A model generated the notes under the pieces. That model searched no databases. It was given only the letters and a program-made list of their open reading frames with translations, and was not told the DNA's origin. The translations under genes were made by a program, and so were the position numbers. DNA of 61,278 nucleotides, taken from NCBI GenBank assembly GCA_028697255.1, contig JAQVFM010000003.1, forward strand, positions 1 through 61,278. The letters run 5' to 3'. This DNA comes from Oscillospiraceae bacterium. Its GTDB lineage: Bacteria; Bacillota; Clostridia; Oscillospirales; Acutalibacteraceae. Shown here piece by piece: positions 1-9,594 of the stretch. Numbering within the stretch: position 1 is the first letter of the stretch; the number at the start of each line of letters is the position of its first letter.

Positions 1-2
1 AA

Positions 3-824
3 GTGATTGAACAGGTTTATGTATCGGACACGCTGAAAAAAGCAGGCGTATCCGAACAGCAAACAAAGCTTGCGCTGTCCGACATAACCTATACAATTGT
101 ATCCGCCGGTAAGATGGATGCAACAGGGTATGCACTTGGCGTAGTCCTAACTTTACTTATGTTCTTTTCAATCTATTATTACGGTTACGGTGTATCAATG
201 TCAGTGGCTTCAGAAAAAACATCCCGCGTGATGGAAACACTTATTGTATCGGCAAAGCCGTCGCGTATTCTTTTGGGCAAATGCTTGGCAATGGGCACAC
301 TGGGTCTTTTACAATTGTCTGTGTTTATTATTGCTGGTGCGTTAGGTTACACTTTTATAGTTCCAAACGACTTTACAATTTCCGGTGTTCCCCTCGCCCT
401 ATCCTCTTTCACACCGATATCGGCTCTTCTCATTCTTGTATATTTCCTGTTAGGATATTCCTTATACGCAATGATAAACTCGGTCTGCGGCTCTACGGTA
501 AGCCGTGTTGAAGATTTACAGTCGGCAATGATGCCATCAGTGCTTATAAGTCTAATTTCATTTTATGCAGCATATATGGTATTGTTTTTACCCGATCAGA
601 CAATTCGCCGTGTAATTAGCTATATACCGTTTACTTCTTCGTTTATAATGCCGTTCAGACTCCTAAACGAAACAGTTGCCGCTTTGGACGTAGTAATTTC
701 AGTTATGCTTCTGCTTGTCGCAATTATAGTGGTCTCCATCGTATCTGTAAGACTGTACTCGGCATCAGTGATGCATTACGGACAACGATTAAAAATCCGC
801 GATTTGTTTCGTCTAAGTAAGTAA
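3..824 (+). CDS. ABC-2 type transporter permease (NatB-like), 5' truncated by window
   Basis: Multiple TM segments; motif SVASEKTSRVMETLIVSAKPSRILLGK typical of ABC-2 permeases; ORF open at the left edge. Confidence 0.8.
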   Translation: MIEQVYVSDTLKKAGVSEQQTKLALSDITYTIVSAGKMDATGYALGVVLTLLMFFSIYYYGYGVSMSVASEKTSRVMETLIVSAKPSRILLGKCLAMGTLGLLQLSVFIIAGALGYTFIVPNDFTISGVPLALSSFTPISALLILVYFLLGYSLYAMINSVCGSTVSRVEDLQSAMMPSVLISLISFYAAYMVLFLPDQTIRRVISYIPFTSSFIMPFRLLNETVAALDVVISVMLLLVAIIVVSIVSVRLYSASVMHYGQRLKIRDLFRLSK

Positions 825-898
825 TCACTTTAAAAATTATTCAGATTATGCTACAATAAGCAAGAACCTTCCGCATAAAAATAATATGGCGAACGATA

Positions 899-942
899 AT
901 GAAAGGCTCTCTTACGAATGTGGGTCTTTCATTTTTATGCGC
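899..942 (+). terminator. Hairpin followed by T-run (terminator or attenuator between the ABC permease and the PII-like/antiporter pair)
   Basis: atgaaaggctc...gggtctttcat stem followed by ttttt; nested inside a wider inverted repeat gcataaaaat/atttttatgc (about 873-945). Confidence 0.5.
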
Positions 943-1018
943 AGGTTTTTATATATTAACATTTTTACATTTATATTATTACGCCCTTCATGCAGGGGTG
1001 GAAAGGAATGGTGGTTTT

Positions 1019-1375
1019 ATGAAGCTGTTTGTTTTAATATTAAACCAAACAGAAAAACTTGATGATCTAATGGTATCCTATGCCAAAGAGGAGATCTGCG
1101 GCGCAACGATACTGGACAGCACCGGAATGGTGCGCGAGCTTTCAGGTTTAAGGTTTCACGAGGAGGAAATACCCTTTTGGGGTTCGGTTCGCAAATTCTT
1201 AAATAATGAAGATCATAAAAAAAGCAAAACCATTTTTACAGTAATTCGTGACGATCAAAAGGATAAGATCATTCGAATTACTGAAGAAGTAGTAGGTGAT
1301 TTCACAAAGCCTGATACAGGGATTATGTTTATCATCCCCCTTGATTTTGCGCGTGGAAAGGGACTTGAAAAATGA
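1019..1375 (+). CDS. Small PII-like regulator-type protein upstream of a cation/proton antiporter
   Basis: MKLFVLILNQTEKLDDLMVSYAKEEICGATILDSTGM resembles a PII-like fold start; ATG at 1019 chosen over 899; overlaps the antiporter start by 4 nt. Confidence 0.6.
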   Translation: MKLFVLILNQTEKLDDLMVSYAKEEICGATILDSTGMVRELSGLRFHEEEIPFWGSVRKFLNNEDHKKSKTIFTVIRDDQKDKIIRITEEVVGDFTKPDTGIMFIIPLDFARGKGLEK

Positions 1376-2535
1376 GCATCCTTTTCTACACCGGATTATT
1401 GTTGATTTGCGGACTGTTGTTTGGGCGACTTGCAAAGCTTGTGGGACTTCCAAATGTCACTGGATACCTTATTGCAGGACTTATAATCGGTCCATATGTT
1501 TTGGGCGTAGTCTCTTTTGAGGCAGTCGACAGCATTAACATTGTATCCGAAATGGCACTTGCATTCATTGCGTTATCAATTGGTTCTGAATTTAAATTAT
1601 CATATCTAAAAGAGCTTGGAATAACTCCGTTTATCATCGCACTTGTTCAAGGAGTATTAGCAATCGTATTTGTCACCACTGGGTTAGTTGCCCTTGGTTT
1701 TGATTTTTCAATTTCATTAATGCTCGGAGCCATCGCATCTGCCACTGCCCCTGCCGCTACAGTAATGGTTATAAAGCAGTATCGCGCAAAGGGGCCTGTT
1801 ACGAGAACACTACTTAGCGTAGTTGCAGTTGATGACGCGATTGCGTTGATTGCGTTTGGCTTTGTTGTAACTTATATAAAGACAATGAAAGCGGGCAGCG
1901 ATAATATTGTAATGTCGGTACTCGACCCTTTTATTGAGCTTGGCATATCAGTTTTAATAGGCGTCATTTTCTCACTTGCTCTAACTGCTTTGCTACACTT
2001 TTTCAAAAAAGATTCTAACCGTATATGTGCAATAGTAGGCATACTGTTTGCCGTTTCGGCAGTTGCCGGTTATTTCAGGGCATCATCGTTGCTTGTTTGT
2101 ATGATGCTGGGCGCAATTTTTGTAAATATTTCAAAAGACGCTGTGCCGGTATTCAAAATAACTGACATAGCAACCCCGCCAATATTAATGCTTTTTTTTG
2201 TAATATCCGGTGCAAAGCTTGAGATTTTGCTAATACCTTCTATTGGAATTATCGGCATAATTTATGTAGTAATGCGTGTTGTGGGTAAAGTTTTCGGTAC
2301 ATGGCTTGGTGCGGTAATTACAAAATCACCTGAAACCGTAAAAAAGTATATGGGTTGGACAATGATTCCGCAAGCCGGAGTTGCCATCGGACTTACACTT
2401 GTAGTCGATAAGGTTTTACCGGAATATGCAGGACAAGTGCGGGCAGTTGTACTTTGTGCCACTTTAATTTATGAGTTGGTCGGCCCTGTTGCTACAAAGC
2501 TATCATTGAAAAAAGCCGGTGAAATCAGCGAATAA
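1372..2535 (+). CDS. Cation:proton antiporter, CPA2/Kef-type membrane domain
   Basis: 387 aa, about 12 TM; GRLAKLVGLPNVTGYLIAGLIIGP and SATAPAATVMVIKQ motifs. Confidence 0.9.
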   Translation: MSILFYTGLLLICGLLFGRLAKLVGLPNVTGYLIAGLIIGPYVLGVVSFEAVDSINIVSEMALAFIALSIGSEFKLSYLKELGITPFIIALVQGVLAIVFVTTGLVALGFDFSISLMLGAIASATAPAATVMVIKQYRAKGPVTRTLLSVVAVDDAIALIAFGFVVTYIKTMKAGSDNIVMSVLDPFIELGISVLIGVIFSLALTALLHFFKKDSNRICAIVGILFAVSAVAGYFRASSLLVCMMLGAIFVNISKDAVPVFKITDIATPPILMLFFVISGAKLEILLIPSIGIIGIIYVVMRVVGKVFGTWLGAVITKSPETVKKYMGWTMIPQAGVAIGLTLVVDKVLPEYAGQVRAVVLCATLIYELVGPVATKLSLKKAGEISE

Positions 2536-2589
2536 GATATTTGTATAATGCTTATTAAATTGACAACGACATTATTCAGTGAGCATTAT

Positions 2590-4242
2590 TTATTTTTGAA
2601 TTATCTTGCCGTCGCAAAGCTCGATTATGCTGTCACAAACTGCCAACGCAGCCTGCCGATGGGATACAAAAATACATGTTTTATCAGACATAGCGCGCAA
2701 GTTATTAAGAATTTCTGCCTCTGTTTTTTCATCCAGGGCCGAAGTCGCCTCGTCAAAAAGCAAAATTGGTGCATCGCATAGTATACCCCGTGCGATTGAC
2801 AATCGCTGAATTTGCCCCTCCGAGAGTCCCGTCCCTCGTTCACCGAGCCTTGTTTCCATGCCGTTAGGAAGCTCTTTGATAAAATCTGCAATTCCCGCCG
2901 TCTCAACGGCACGCCAAACTTGGTCGTCTGTGGCATTGGGGCACCCGAACATAATATTCTGTTTTATAGTGCCCGACAGTATCAAATTCCCCTGAGGAAC
3001 ATATGAAAATAACGAACGGGTATGCGCCCCGATTTCAATGTCACCTTGCGAAGTATCGAGAATTATTTTACCTTCACTTGGCTCAAGAAAACCCAAAAGC
3101 ATTTTTAAAAGAGTGCTCTTTCCAATTCCGGAGTGGCCTTTAACAGCAATGAAATTACCCTTTTTTAAATACGCATTGGCATGCGAAAAAATTTGCTCAT
3201 TACCATAATAAAAGGACATATCCTTAATTGCTATACCTCTTATTTTTTGATAATCGCAAACATAAGGCACATCAAAACATTCTTCCTGCGGCAGGTCTTC
3301 AAGCTCTATAAGTCGTTCGGCAGATGCCAGCATATTGTAATATTGTGGAGTCATACCCGACATATTGCGAAAAGGCAATTGAATTTGTTGCACGATTTGC
3401 AAAAAAGCTGTAAGGGCACCAAAAGTAATCATACCGCTTGCCAAACGCCATGCGCCCCATGCAAGCGCAACATAATAGCTGCCGGAAAAAAGCAGAAACA
3501 CTGCGGTGCTTGCCAAACTGCCCAAAGTGTTTCTATGAATTTTCCTTTTAAAATTCAGATTTTGTAGCTCATTTAGCTGTTGCCCCGCCTGATTTTGCGC
3601 GTTAAAAGACTTAACGACAATCCAGTTCTCGATACACTCCTGAATAAATGAACGCATCTTCCCCTGAGTTTCTTGGCACTGCCGATGGATTTTTTTCATT
3701 TTAATACCGTAAAATCGGCTTAAAATGAACACCATCAGCCCCACCATGAGCAATATCACCGTAAACAATACATCCACAATCAGCAGCACTACAATACACG
3801 CAATCAGCCTTGTTATCATAGATAACCAGCGCGGTATCAATGTTATAAGAGCGTTTACAACTACAGTAACATCGCTGGTCATGCGTGTTAAAATGTCCCC
3901 CGAATGATAACTGCTTACCGACTGCCACTTTTTTGTGAATATCCGTGAAAAAAGTCTTTGATTAATTCGTATTTCGGTTTTTCCGAGTACATGTATGTTA
4001 AGACGGCTTTGCACAATACGAAGAACGGCCTGAAGTATTAAAACACCTAACAGCTTAGTGCTTTCTCGCCACATATCGCCCTCGGCGGCGCCGGTGGCGA
4101 TATCAACGACAGTCCGTGAAATTAAAGCAAACCAAATAGTACACAAAGATATAATAATGCCAAGCAGGGTTAGGATTATTATTATTGAAATATCTTTTCC
4201 GGCAGCTTTTAATATCCATTTTTGTGTATTGATATTCTTCAT
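2590..4242 (-). CDS. ABC exporter, fused TMD-NBD
   Basis: Walker A GHSGIGKST, signature LSEGQIQRLSIARG, Walker B ILLFDEATSALD; N-terminal TM domain without a C39 peptidase domain. Confidence 0.92.
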   Translation of the reverse strand: MKNINTQKWILKAAGKDISIIIILTLLGIIISLCTIWFALISRTVVDIATGAAEGDMWRESTKLLGVLILQAVLRIVQSRLNIHVLGKTEIRINQRLFSRIFTKKWQSVSSYHSGDILTRMTSDVTVVVNALITLIPRWLSMITRLIACIVVLLIVDVLFTVILLMVGLMVFILSRFYGIKMKKIHRQCQETQGKMRSFIQECIENWIVVKSFNAQNQAGQQLNELQNLNFKRKIHRNTLGSLASTAVFLLFSGSYYVALAWGAWRLASGMITFGALTAFLQIVQQIQLPFRNMSGMTPQYYNMLASAERLIELEDLPQEECFDVPYVCDYQKIRGIAIKDMSFYYGNEQIFSHANAYLKKGNFIAVKGHSGIGKSTLLKMLLGFLEPSEGKIILDTSQGDIEIGAHTRSLFSYVPQGNLILSGTIKQNIMFGCPNATDDQVWRAVETAGIADFIKELPNGMETRLGERGTGLSEGQIQRLSIARGILCDAPILLFDEATSALDEKTEAEILNNLRAMSDKTCIFVSHRQAALAVCDSIIELCDGKIIQK

Positions 4243-4718
4243 TGCGCCCTTTTCCCGTCAGATATTTTCTTTACAATGCGATGTGACTTAAGCAAATACG
4301 GGCGAATTCTGCGCAAATGCCACCACAAGCTGACCCAGCACCGATAAACAGCACCGTTGCAATCAATAAACCGTCCTTTTCGATAAAAGCCTTTGGCAAC
4401 TGCGACAATTTGTTCGGGTTTTATACCTTTTTCCAGAACAGTCTGCGCATCGCCCAACATGGTATAAACCCCTTCATTAACCGCAACAATTCGATGCAGG
4501 ACATACTGGCCGTTCTTTCTGATATACAATGGCACATCGCCCTTTTTTAGCTTGCTGGCTTCCGGCTTTTGGAGCACAACCTGGTCGCGGTTGTGCTCTA
4601 AAAGCGGCTGCATACTATTGCCGGTTACAGTTAAAATTACATCCAGACCGTTGTCAAGACAGCCGTTTATTAAAGGCGATATTTCTTCTAAAGAGGTCTT
4701 AACAACTTGTTTTTCCAT
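4239..4718 (-). CDS. S24/S26 peptidase, ER/SipW-type signal peptidase-like
   Basis: GNSMQPLL (Ser), VLHRIVAV (His instead of Lys), LGDAQ motifs; overlaps the ABC gene by 4 nt. Confidence 0.75.
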   Translation of the reverse strand: MEKQVVKTSLEEISPLINGCLDNGLDVILTVTGNSMQPLLEHNRDQVVLQKPEASKLKKGDVPLYIRKNGQYVLHRIVAVNEGVYTMLGDAQTVLEKGIKPEQIVAVAKGFYRKGRFIDCNGAVYRCWVSLWWHLRRIRPYLLKSHRIVKKISDGKRAQ

Positions 4719-4722
4719 ATGA

Positions 4723-4986
4723 TTACTCCATTAAATTGTTTTGATCAAGATTCTCTATAAACTTATCAACGTCATGTGACGCCGTATGCTCGTCCACTTC
4801 AAACTCCTGAAGCAAAGCATCGATTAGTTCCTGACGGTTGCATCCTTTTTCAAGCTTTTTCCAAAGAAATGCGGCAGTGTCATTAAGCTTGATAATGCCT
4901 CGTAAATCTACCGTACGCGATCCCACCGGCACCACAATTGACTCCCCGCCTATTTCGCGCAGCATATACCCGTTTTTGATTTTCAC
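4723..4986 (-). CDS. PqqD family protein (RiPP-recognition-like)
   Basis: 87 aa; LRGIIKLNDTAAFLWKKLEKGCNRQELIDALLQEFEVDEHTASHDVDKFIENL pattern of PqqD-like proteins. Confidence 0.8.
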   Translation of the reverse strand: MKIKNGYMLREIGGESIVVPVGSRTVDLRGIIKLNDTAAFLWKKLEKGCNRQELIDALLQEFEVDEHTASHDVDKFIENLDQNNLME

Positions 4987-5864
4987 GGCATATTCCTCCC
5001 TATTATTTCTTTATACACAGTCTCAACCGCTTGGCGGCTTATATTACAGCTCAGTCTATATACAGCAACGCTTTTCATAAGCTTTTCCATCGAATCAAGC
5101 AGTCTGACACCAAGTGCCTGGTCACAGGCAGGACGAGCAACGGCGTTTGCCATTTCGTAATATGTGTCGCCAATATTAAGCCGTTCAATACGGTTTTCCT
5201 CCGACCTTTGTAAAAACACAATTGCACTAAGAGGGGCACATATATTGTTGTTAATATCGGTTTTGCCGCTCCATGGTGTACCGTAAAGAAAGGGCTGCCC
5301 GCCCACAAAGCGGACTGCCGGTTTGTCGTCATTAATAATTTCAACGCTATCTGACAAATATTTTCGCCACAAGCCGGCATGTGTGGATTTGCCTGTACCG
5401 GAAACCGCCGAAAATGCAATTCCCTTGTCTTTATATTTAAGAGCCGACGCGTGAAGAACTAAACCGCCTTCAATTGCAAGCCGGTTGGAAAATGCCATTC
5501 CCGTATACATATATTCAAAATCTGTCAATGAAAAGACCGAATGTCTGCGGGTGGAAAGCTGCGAAATTTCAACCATTGAATAATCACTGTCATATATTGT
5601 ACAACTGACAACTTGCTTGTTTTTGTTAACACTATAATAATAAAAGCGACCCTCCGGCGTTTCTGCTAAAGTAAGTGCACGAATTTTTTCGATGGTATTT
5701 CCCTTGGGCAACACCACCTCGTCACTTACGCTGCTTTTTATTGTCATTCGAGGATTTATATGCTCATCGTCCGGCAGCCTGTATGCCTTAAGCCTTTTTT
5801 TAAAAAACTCGCTGTCATGGCAAGTTATATTTATCGGAATTTCCGCCACTTTGATTTGTATCAT
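4983..5864 (-). CDS. HPr kinase/PEPCK-fold kinase-like protein
   Basis: P-loop SGTGKSTHAGLW, INDDKPAV acidic motif, GTPWSGK; HprK-like proteins are found in some RiPP clusters. Confidence 0.75.
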   Translation of the reverse strand: MIQIKVAEIPINITCHDSEFFKKRLKAYRLPDDEHINPRMTIKSSVSDEVVLPKGNTIEKIRALTLAETPEGRFYYYSVNKNKQVVSCTIYDSDYSMVEISQLSTRRHSVFSLTDFEYMYTGMAFSNRLAIEGGLVLHASALKYKDKGIAFSAVSGTGKSTHAGLWRKYLSDSVEIINDDKPAVRFVGGQPFLYGTPWSGKTDINNNICAPLSAIVFLQRSEENRIERLNIGDTYYEMANAVARPACDQALGVRLLDSMEKLMKSVAVYRLSCNISRQAVETVYKEIIGRNMP

Positions 5865-5914
5865 CTTAATACCTCATATGTTGAACTACACAGTCGTATG
5901 TCAATGCCGGTAAA

Positions 5915-6340
5915 TTACCGAGAGGCAAGTGTTCCAAAATTTGTTTCATCAAGCTTATTTATTACCATTTGCGTGATTTCATCAAAAACTGTTCGGAAAG
6001 GACAAACCTCTACTGGTAAGCAATTGCAGTCATAATCCCCGTCCATACATCTGCTAAACCGATAAGGTCCCTCGACGGCTTCAATTACCTGCCGCAAAGT
6101 AATTTGATCGGGCTGCCGCGCTATCATATATCCGCCATGTGCCCCTTTATACGATTTAACTAACCCCGCTGCCACAAGCTTGCGCATTATCTTAAGGGTA
6201 AAACGCGGTGAAACCGAAGTTTTATCGGCTATGGTCGCAGCATCAAGCCTTTTGCCTGTCGGCTTTTCGTGGCTTAAATATTCCATGGCAAGACAATGCA
6301 CAATACGCACTGCATAGTCGGACTCAAGATTTATATGCAT
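5915..6340 (-). CDS. Rrf2 family transcriptional regulator with Cys cluster
   Basis: N-terminal winged helix (TSVSPRFTLKIMRKLVAAGLVKSYKGAHGGYMIAR) and RCMDGDYDCNCLPVEVC, Fe-S type. Confidence 0.88.
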   Translation of the reverse strand: MHINLESDYAVRIVHCLAMEYLSHEKPTGKRLDAATIADKTSVSPRFTLKIMRKLVAAGLVKSYKGAHGGYMIARQPDQITLRQVIEAVEGPYRFSRCMDGDYDCNCLPVEVCPFRTVFDEITQMVINKLDETNFGTLASR

Positions 6341-6389
6341 TTTAAAAATTCCTGCCTTTCAATAGAAAAATTTCTTAAAACGAAAAGCA

Positions 6390-7664
6390 TTAGTCAAGAA
6401 AATCCTTAAGCTTTTTGCTCCTGCTCGGATGTCTTAATTTTCGCAATGCTTTTGCCTCAATCTGGCGGATACGCTCACGAGTAACTTCAAACACCTTGCC
6501 CACTTCCTCAAGTGTGCGCGGCCTTCCGTCCTCTAAACCAAAACGCAGTTTCAGCACTTTCTCCTCGCGCGCGGTTAAAGTAGACAACACATCGCCAAGC
6601 TGCTCTTTAAGCAAAATTTGTGATGCTGCATCAGCAGGGGCGGGAGCATCATCATCGGGTATGAAATCGCCAAGATGGCTGTCCTCTTCCTCTCCGATAG
6701 GCGTTTCAAGAGAAACCGGCTCTTGTGCAACGCGCATAATTTCCCGCACTTTTTCAACCGGCATATCAAGTTCGTTCGATATTTCCTCGGCATTTGGTTC
6801 ACGCCCGTTCTTGTGCAAAAGCTGGCTTGAAGCCTTTTTAACTTTATTTATGGTTTCAACCATATGAACAGGAATGCGAATAGTGCGTGCCTGATCGGCG
6901 ATCGAACGTGTTATGGCCTGACGAATCCACCATGTTGCATAAGTGGAAAATTTAAATCCTTTTGTATAATCGAACTTTTCAACAGCCTTAATAAGACCGA
7001 GATTGCCCTCCTGAATCAAATCCAAAAACTGCATTCCCCGACCCACATATCGCTTGGCGATACTGACAACCAGCCGCAGGTTGGCCTCGGATAGGCGTTT
7101 TCTGGCAACCTCGTCACCGTTACTTATACGTATTGCCAATTCAATCTCCTCTTCGGGCGTCAGCAGCGGAACTCGTCCTATCTCTTTAAGATATACCTTA
7201 ACAGGGTCATCAATCGCAATTCCCTCAGAGTTTACCGCAACGTTAAGCTCCTCAGCTTCGGAAGGTGCCTCAAGCTCAAGATCTATATCCGAAAAGGCTT
7301 CGGACTCAAAATCGTCTACGATTTCAATGTTTTGAGACTCGAGCACATCATAAACCTTATCCATTTGTTCGGGATCAAAATCCACATCTTCAAGCGTATC
7401 AAGAATTTCCTGGGTAGTAAGCTTACCCTTGGAGCGACCCTTTTCAAGTAATTCTTTAATCAACGTTTTGGGGTCCTTTTTTTCAGTCTCTCCGTTTTCA
7501 TTCTGATGCGAATTGTCTTTAGATGCGACCCGTTTATTGTTTTGCTTTTCGTCTTCTTGTTCCGATTCGGAAATATCCTTATCAACTTTTTCAATTTCAT
7601 CCAATTCATTCTCGTCCGGAAACTCTTCAAGTAATGACATATTATCAAATTCCTGATTAAACAT
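6390..7664 (-). CDS. rpoD: RNA polymerase primary sigma factor RpoD/SigA
   Basis: [59 protein letters not shown]; start at MFNQEF preceded by gaaagagg. Confidence 0.97.
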   Translation of the reverse strand: MFNQEFDNMSLLEEFPDENELDEIEKVDKDISESEQEDEKQNNKRVASKDNSHQNENGETEKKDPKTLIKELLEKGRSKGKLTTQEILDTLEDVDFDPEQMDKVYDVLESQNIEIVDDFESEAFSDIDLELEAPSEAEELNVAVNSEGIAIDDPVKVYLKEIGRVPLLTPEEEIELAIRISNGDEVARKRLSEANLRLVVSIAKRYVGRGMQFLDLIQEGNLGLIKAVEKFDYTKGFKFSTYATWWIRQAITRSIADQARTIRIPVHMVETINKVKKASSQLLHKNGREPNAEEISNELDMPVEKVREIMRVAQEPVSLETPIGEEEDSHLGDFIPDDDAPAPADAASQILLKEQLGDVLSTLTAREEKVLKLRFGLEDGRPRTLEEVGKVFEVTRERIRQIEAKALRKLRHPSRSKKLKDFLD

Positions 7665-7771
7665 TTGCTTTTCCTCTTTCTTAACTGCTTTTATTAATAA
7701 CAATCACAATAAAACTTCACCGCTTAATACTTTACAAAAATGCGAGTGAGTCACATTGTATGCATAATATA

Positions 7772-9553
7772 CTAAGTTTTTTTTGCCCTAAGCACATCAA
7801 GTACTTCCTTAATTTTATCGTCTTCAATCTGTTCGGGATTTCTCAAAACCTTAAGTCTGTGTTCGCTTTTAATAACGCTTGCAAGCTCTAACACATGCTC
7901 CGGTGTATGCACAGTTTCTCGCGCATTCTGGACCATACGCGAAACATAAGACATCTCGTCATCATGGTAATCAGCCGCTAAAAATGAAAGCTCTGTCATT
8001 TTTCCCTGCCGGTGCCTTTCAACAATGCACTGATAAAGTCCGCGATTAAACCGGGTCACAATTGAATCGGGTTCAAGATTTTCGCAGATAATATCTATAT
8101 AATCAGGATGAAGTATCAGCAACCCCAACAGCTCCTCTTCGGCGCGTGCAGCACGTAAATGCTCGCCCGCTTCGGGATTAACCTTGCGAACGACTTCTTC
8201 AGAATTTCTGACCGCATGCGAAAGCTCCCTTTTTTTTCGCTGTTTTGTGTCCGTTTTTTTATACCTCATCACTTGGTCCAAAATTGCCTGCTTACTAACC
8301 GACAGCTCGTCCGAAAGCTTGCTTGCATATACATCACGCTCAATCGGGCTGGATAGCTGCGAAAGAATCTTAGTCGCTTCTCTGAGATATGAAATTCGCC
8401 CGTCGGTTGTATTTAATGAATGCTTAAGCCCAAGCTCAATAAGCTGGTATTCAACATCATTGACAGAACGCTCTATCAAAAGTTTAAACCGTTCAGGCCC
8501 ATATATTCGGATAAATTCTTCCGGATCTTTGTTATCGGGTAAGGTAACAACACGAATTTGCACACCGGTTTTTCTAAGCAGTGAAATTGCACGCTGCGCA
8601 CCCTTTTTGCCTGCGGCATCAGCGTCAAAAACCTGTATAACCTCGCGTGCATATCTGGAAATCAGACGTGCGTGCTCCTCGGTAAAAGAAGTGCCCAGTG
8701 CAGCAACTGCGTTATCAAACCCTGCCTGATGAAGGGCAATGACATCCATATATCCCTCACATAAAATTAAGCTTTCCTTTTTTGAAGACTTGGCAAAGTT
8801 AAGAGCAAAAAGCCCGTTCGTCTTTTTAAAAACAAGCGTGTCCGACGAATTAATATATTTTGGTTTAGAACCATCAAGTACACGCCCGCCGAAAGCTATG
8901 ACATTACCGCGTATATCAATAATTGGAATAATAATGCGCCGTCTAAAGATATCATAATAACCGCCTGACCTTGAGCTTTTCTTTATTAAGAAAGCCGCGG
9001 CAAGCTCTTCATCCTTATAGCCCATTTTTCTCATCTCGTTGAGCAATGCAAAGCCATCCGGCGCATAACCCAGTCCGAAATGCTTTATTGTTCTGTCGGT
9101 ATACCCTCGGCTGTAATAATACTCAAGCCCGACACGACCTTCTGAAGTATACAATATATTGTGGTAAAATCGTGCGGCGCTGCGGTTTATTTCAAGAATT
9201 TTAACACGCAGCCTGGAGGTCGCATCATCTGCTTTGTCCTCGGGCATTTTCATTCCCGCACGGTCTGCAAGAAAACGGACTGCATCGATATAACTTAAAT
9301 TTTCAATTTTTTTAATAAAGGTAATGACATCCCCGCCTGCACCGCAGCCAAAGCAATAAAAGGATGTCGTTTCGGGATAAATGGTAAACGAAGGCGTTTT
9401 TTCACCATGAAACGGACAAAGCCCAACCGCCGTGCGCCCCCTCTGCTTTGTGCGCACATAAGCAGACACTACGTCCTCTATTCGATTTCTACTAATAAGA
9501 TCTTGTAAAAAAGCATCGGGTAACGACACGGTTATATCCCCCCTTAAAGCCAC
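7772..9553 (-). CDS. dnaG: DNA primase
   Basis: N-terminal zinc finger CPFHGEKTPSFTIYPETTSFYCFGCGAGGDVI; Toprim EGYMDVIALHQAG. Confidence 0.97.
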   Translation of the reverse strand: MALRGDITVSLPDAFLQDLISRNRIEDVVSAYVRTKQRGRTAVGLCPFHGEKTPSFTIYPETTSFYCFGCGAGGDVITFIKKIENLSYIDAVRFLADRAGMKMPEDKADDATSRLRVKILEINRSAARFYHNILYTSEGRVGLEYYYSRGYTDRTIKHFGLGYAPDGFALLNEMRKMGYKDEELAAAFLIKKSSRSGGYYDIFRRRIIIPIIDIRGNVIAFGGRVLDGSKPKYINSSDTLVFKKTNGLFALNFAKSSKKESLILCEGYMDVIALHQAGFDNAVAALGTSFTEEHARLISRYAREVIQVFDADAAGKKGAQRAISLLRKTGVQIRVVTLPDNKDPEEFIRIYGPERFKLLIERSVNDVEYQLIELGLKHSLNTTDGRISYLREATKILSQLSSPIERDVYASKLSDELSVSKQAILDQVMRYKKTDTKQRKKRELSHAVRNSEEVVRKVNPEAGEHLRAARAEEELLGLLILHPDYIDIICENLEPDSIVTRFNRGLYQCIVERHRQGKMTELSFLAADYHDDEMSYVSRMVQNARETVHTPEHVLELASVIKSEHRLKVLRNPEQIEDDKIKEVLDVLRAKKT

Positions 9554-9594
9554 TTAAAATGATAAATTCAGGTTTATTAAGTGTTAGTATGCCA

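Noticed and set aside
872-947. Possible ion or fluoride riboswitch upstream of the antiporter
   Set aside because: Nested inverted repeats are present but I could not match the conserved core of any riboswitch class; reported only as a terminator-like hairpin.
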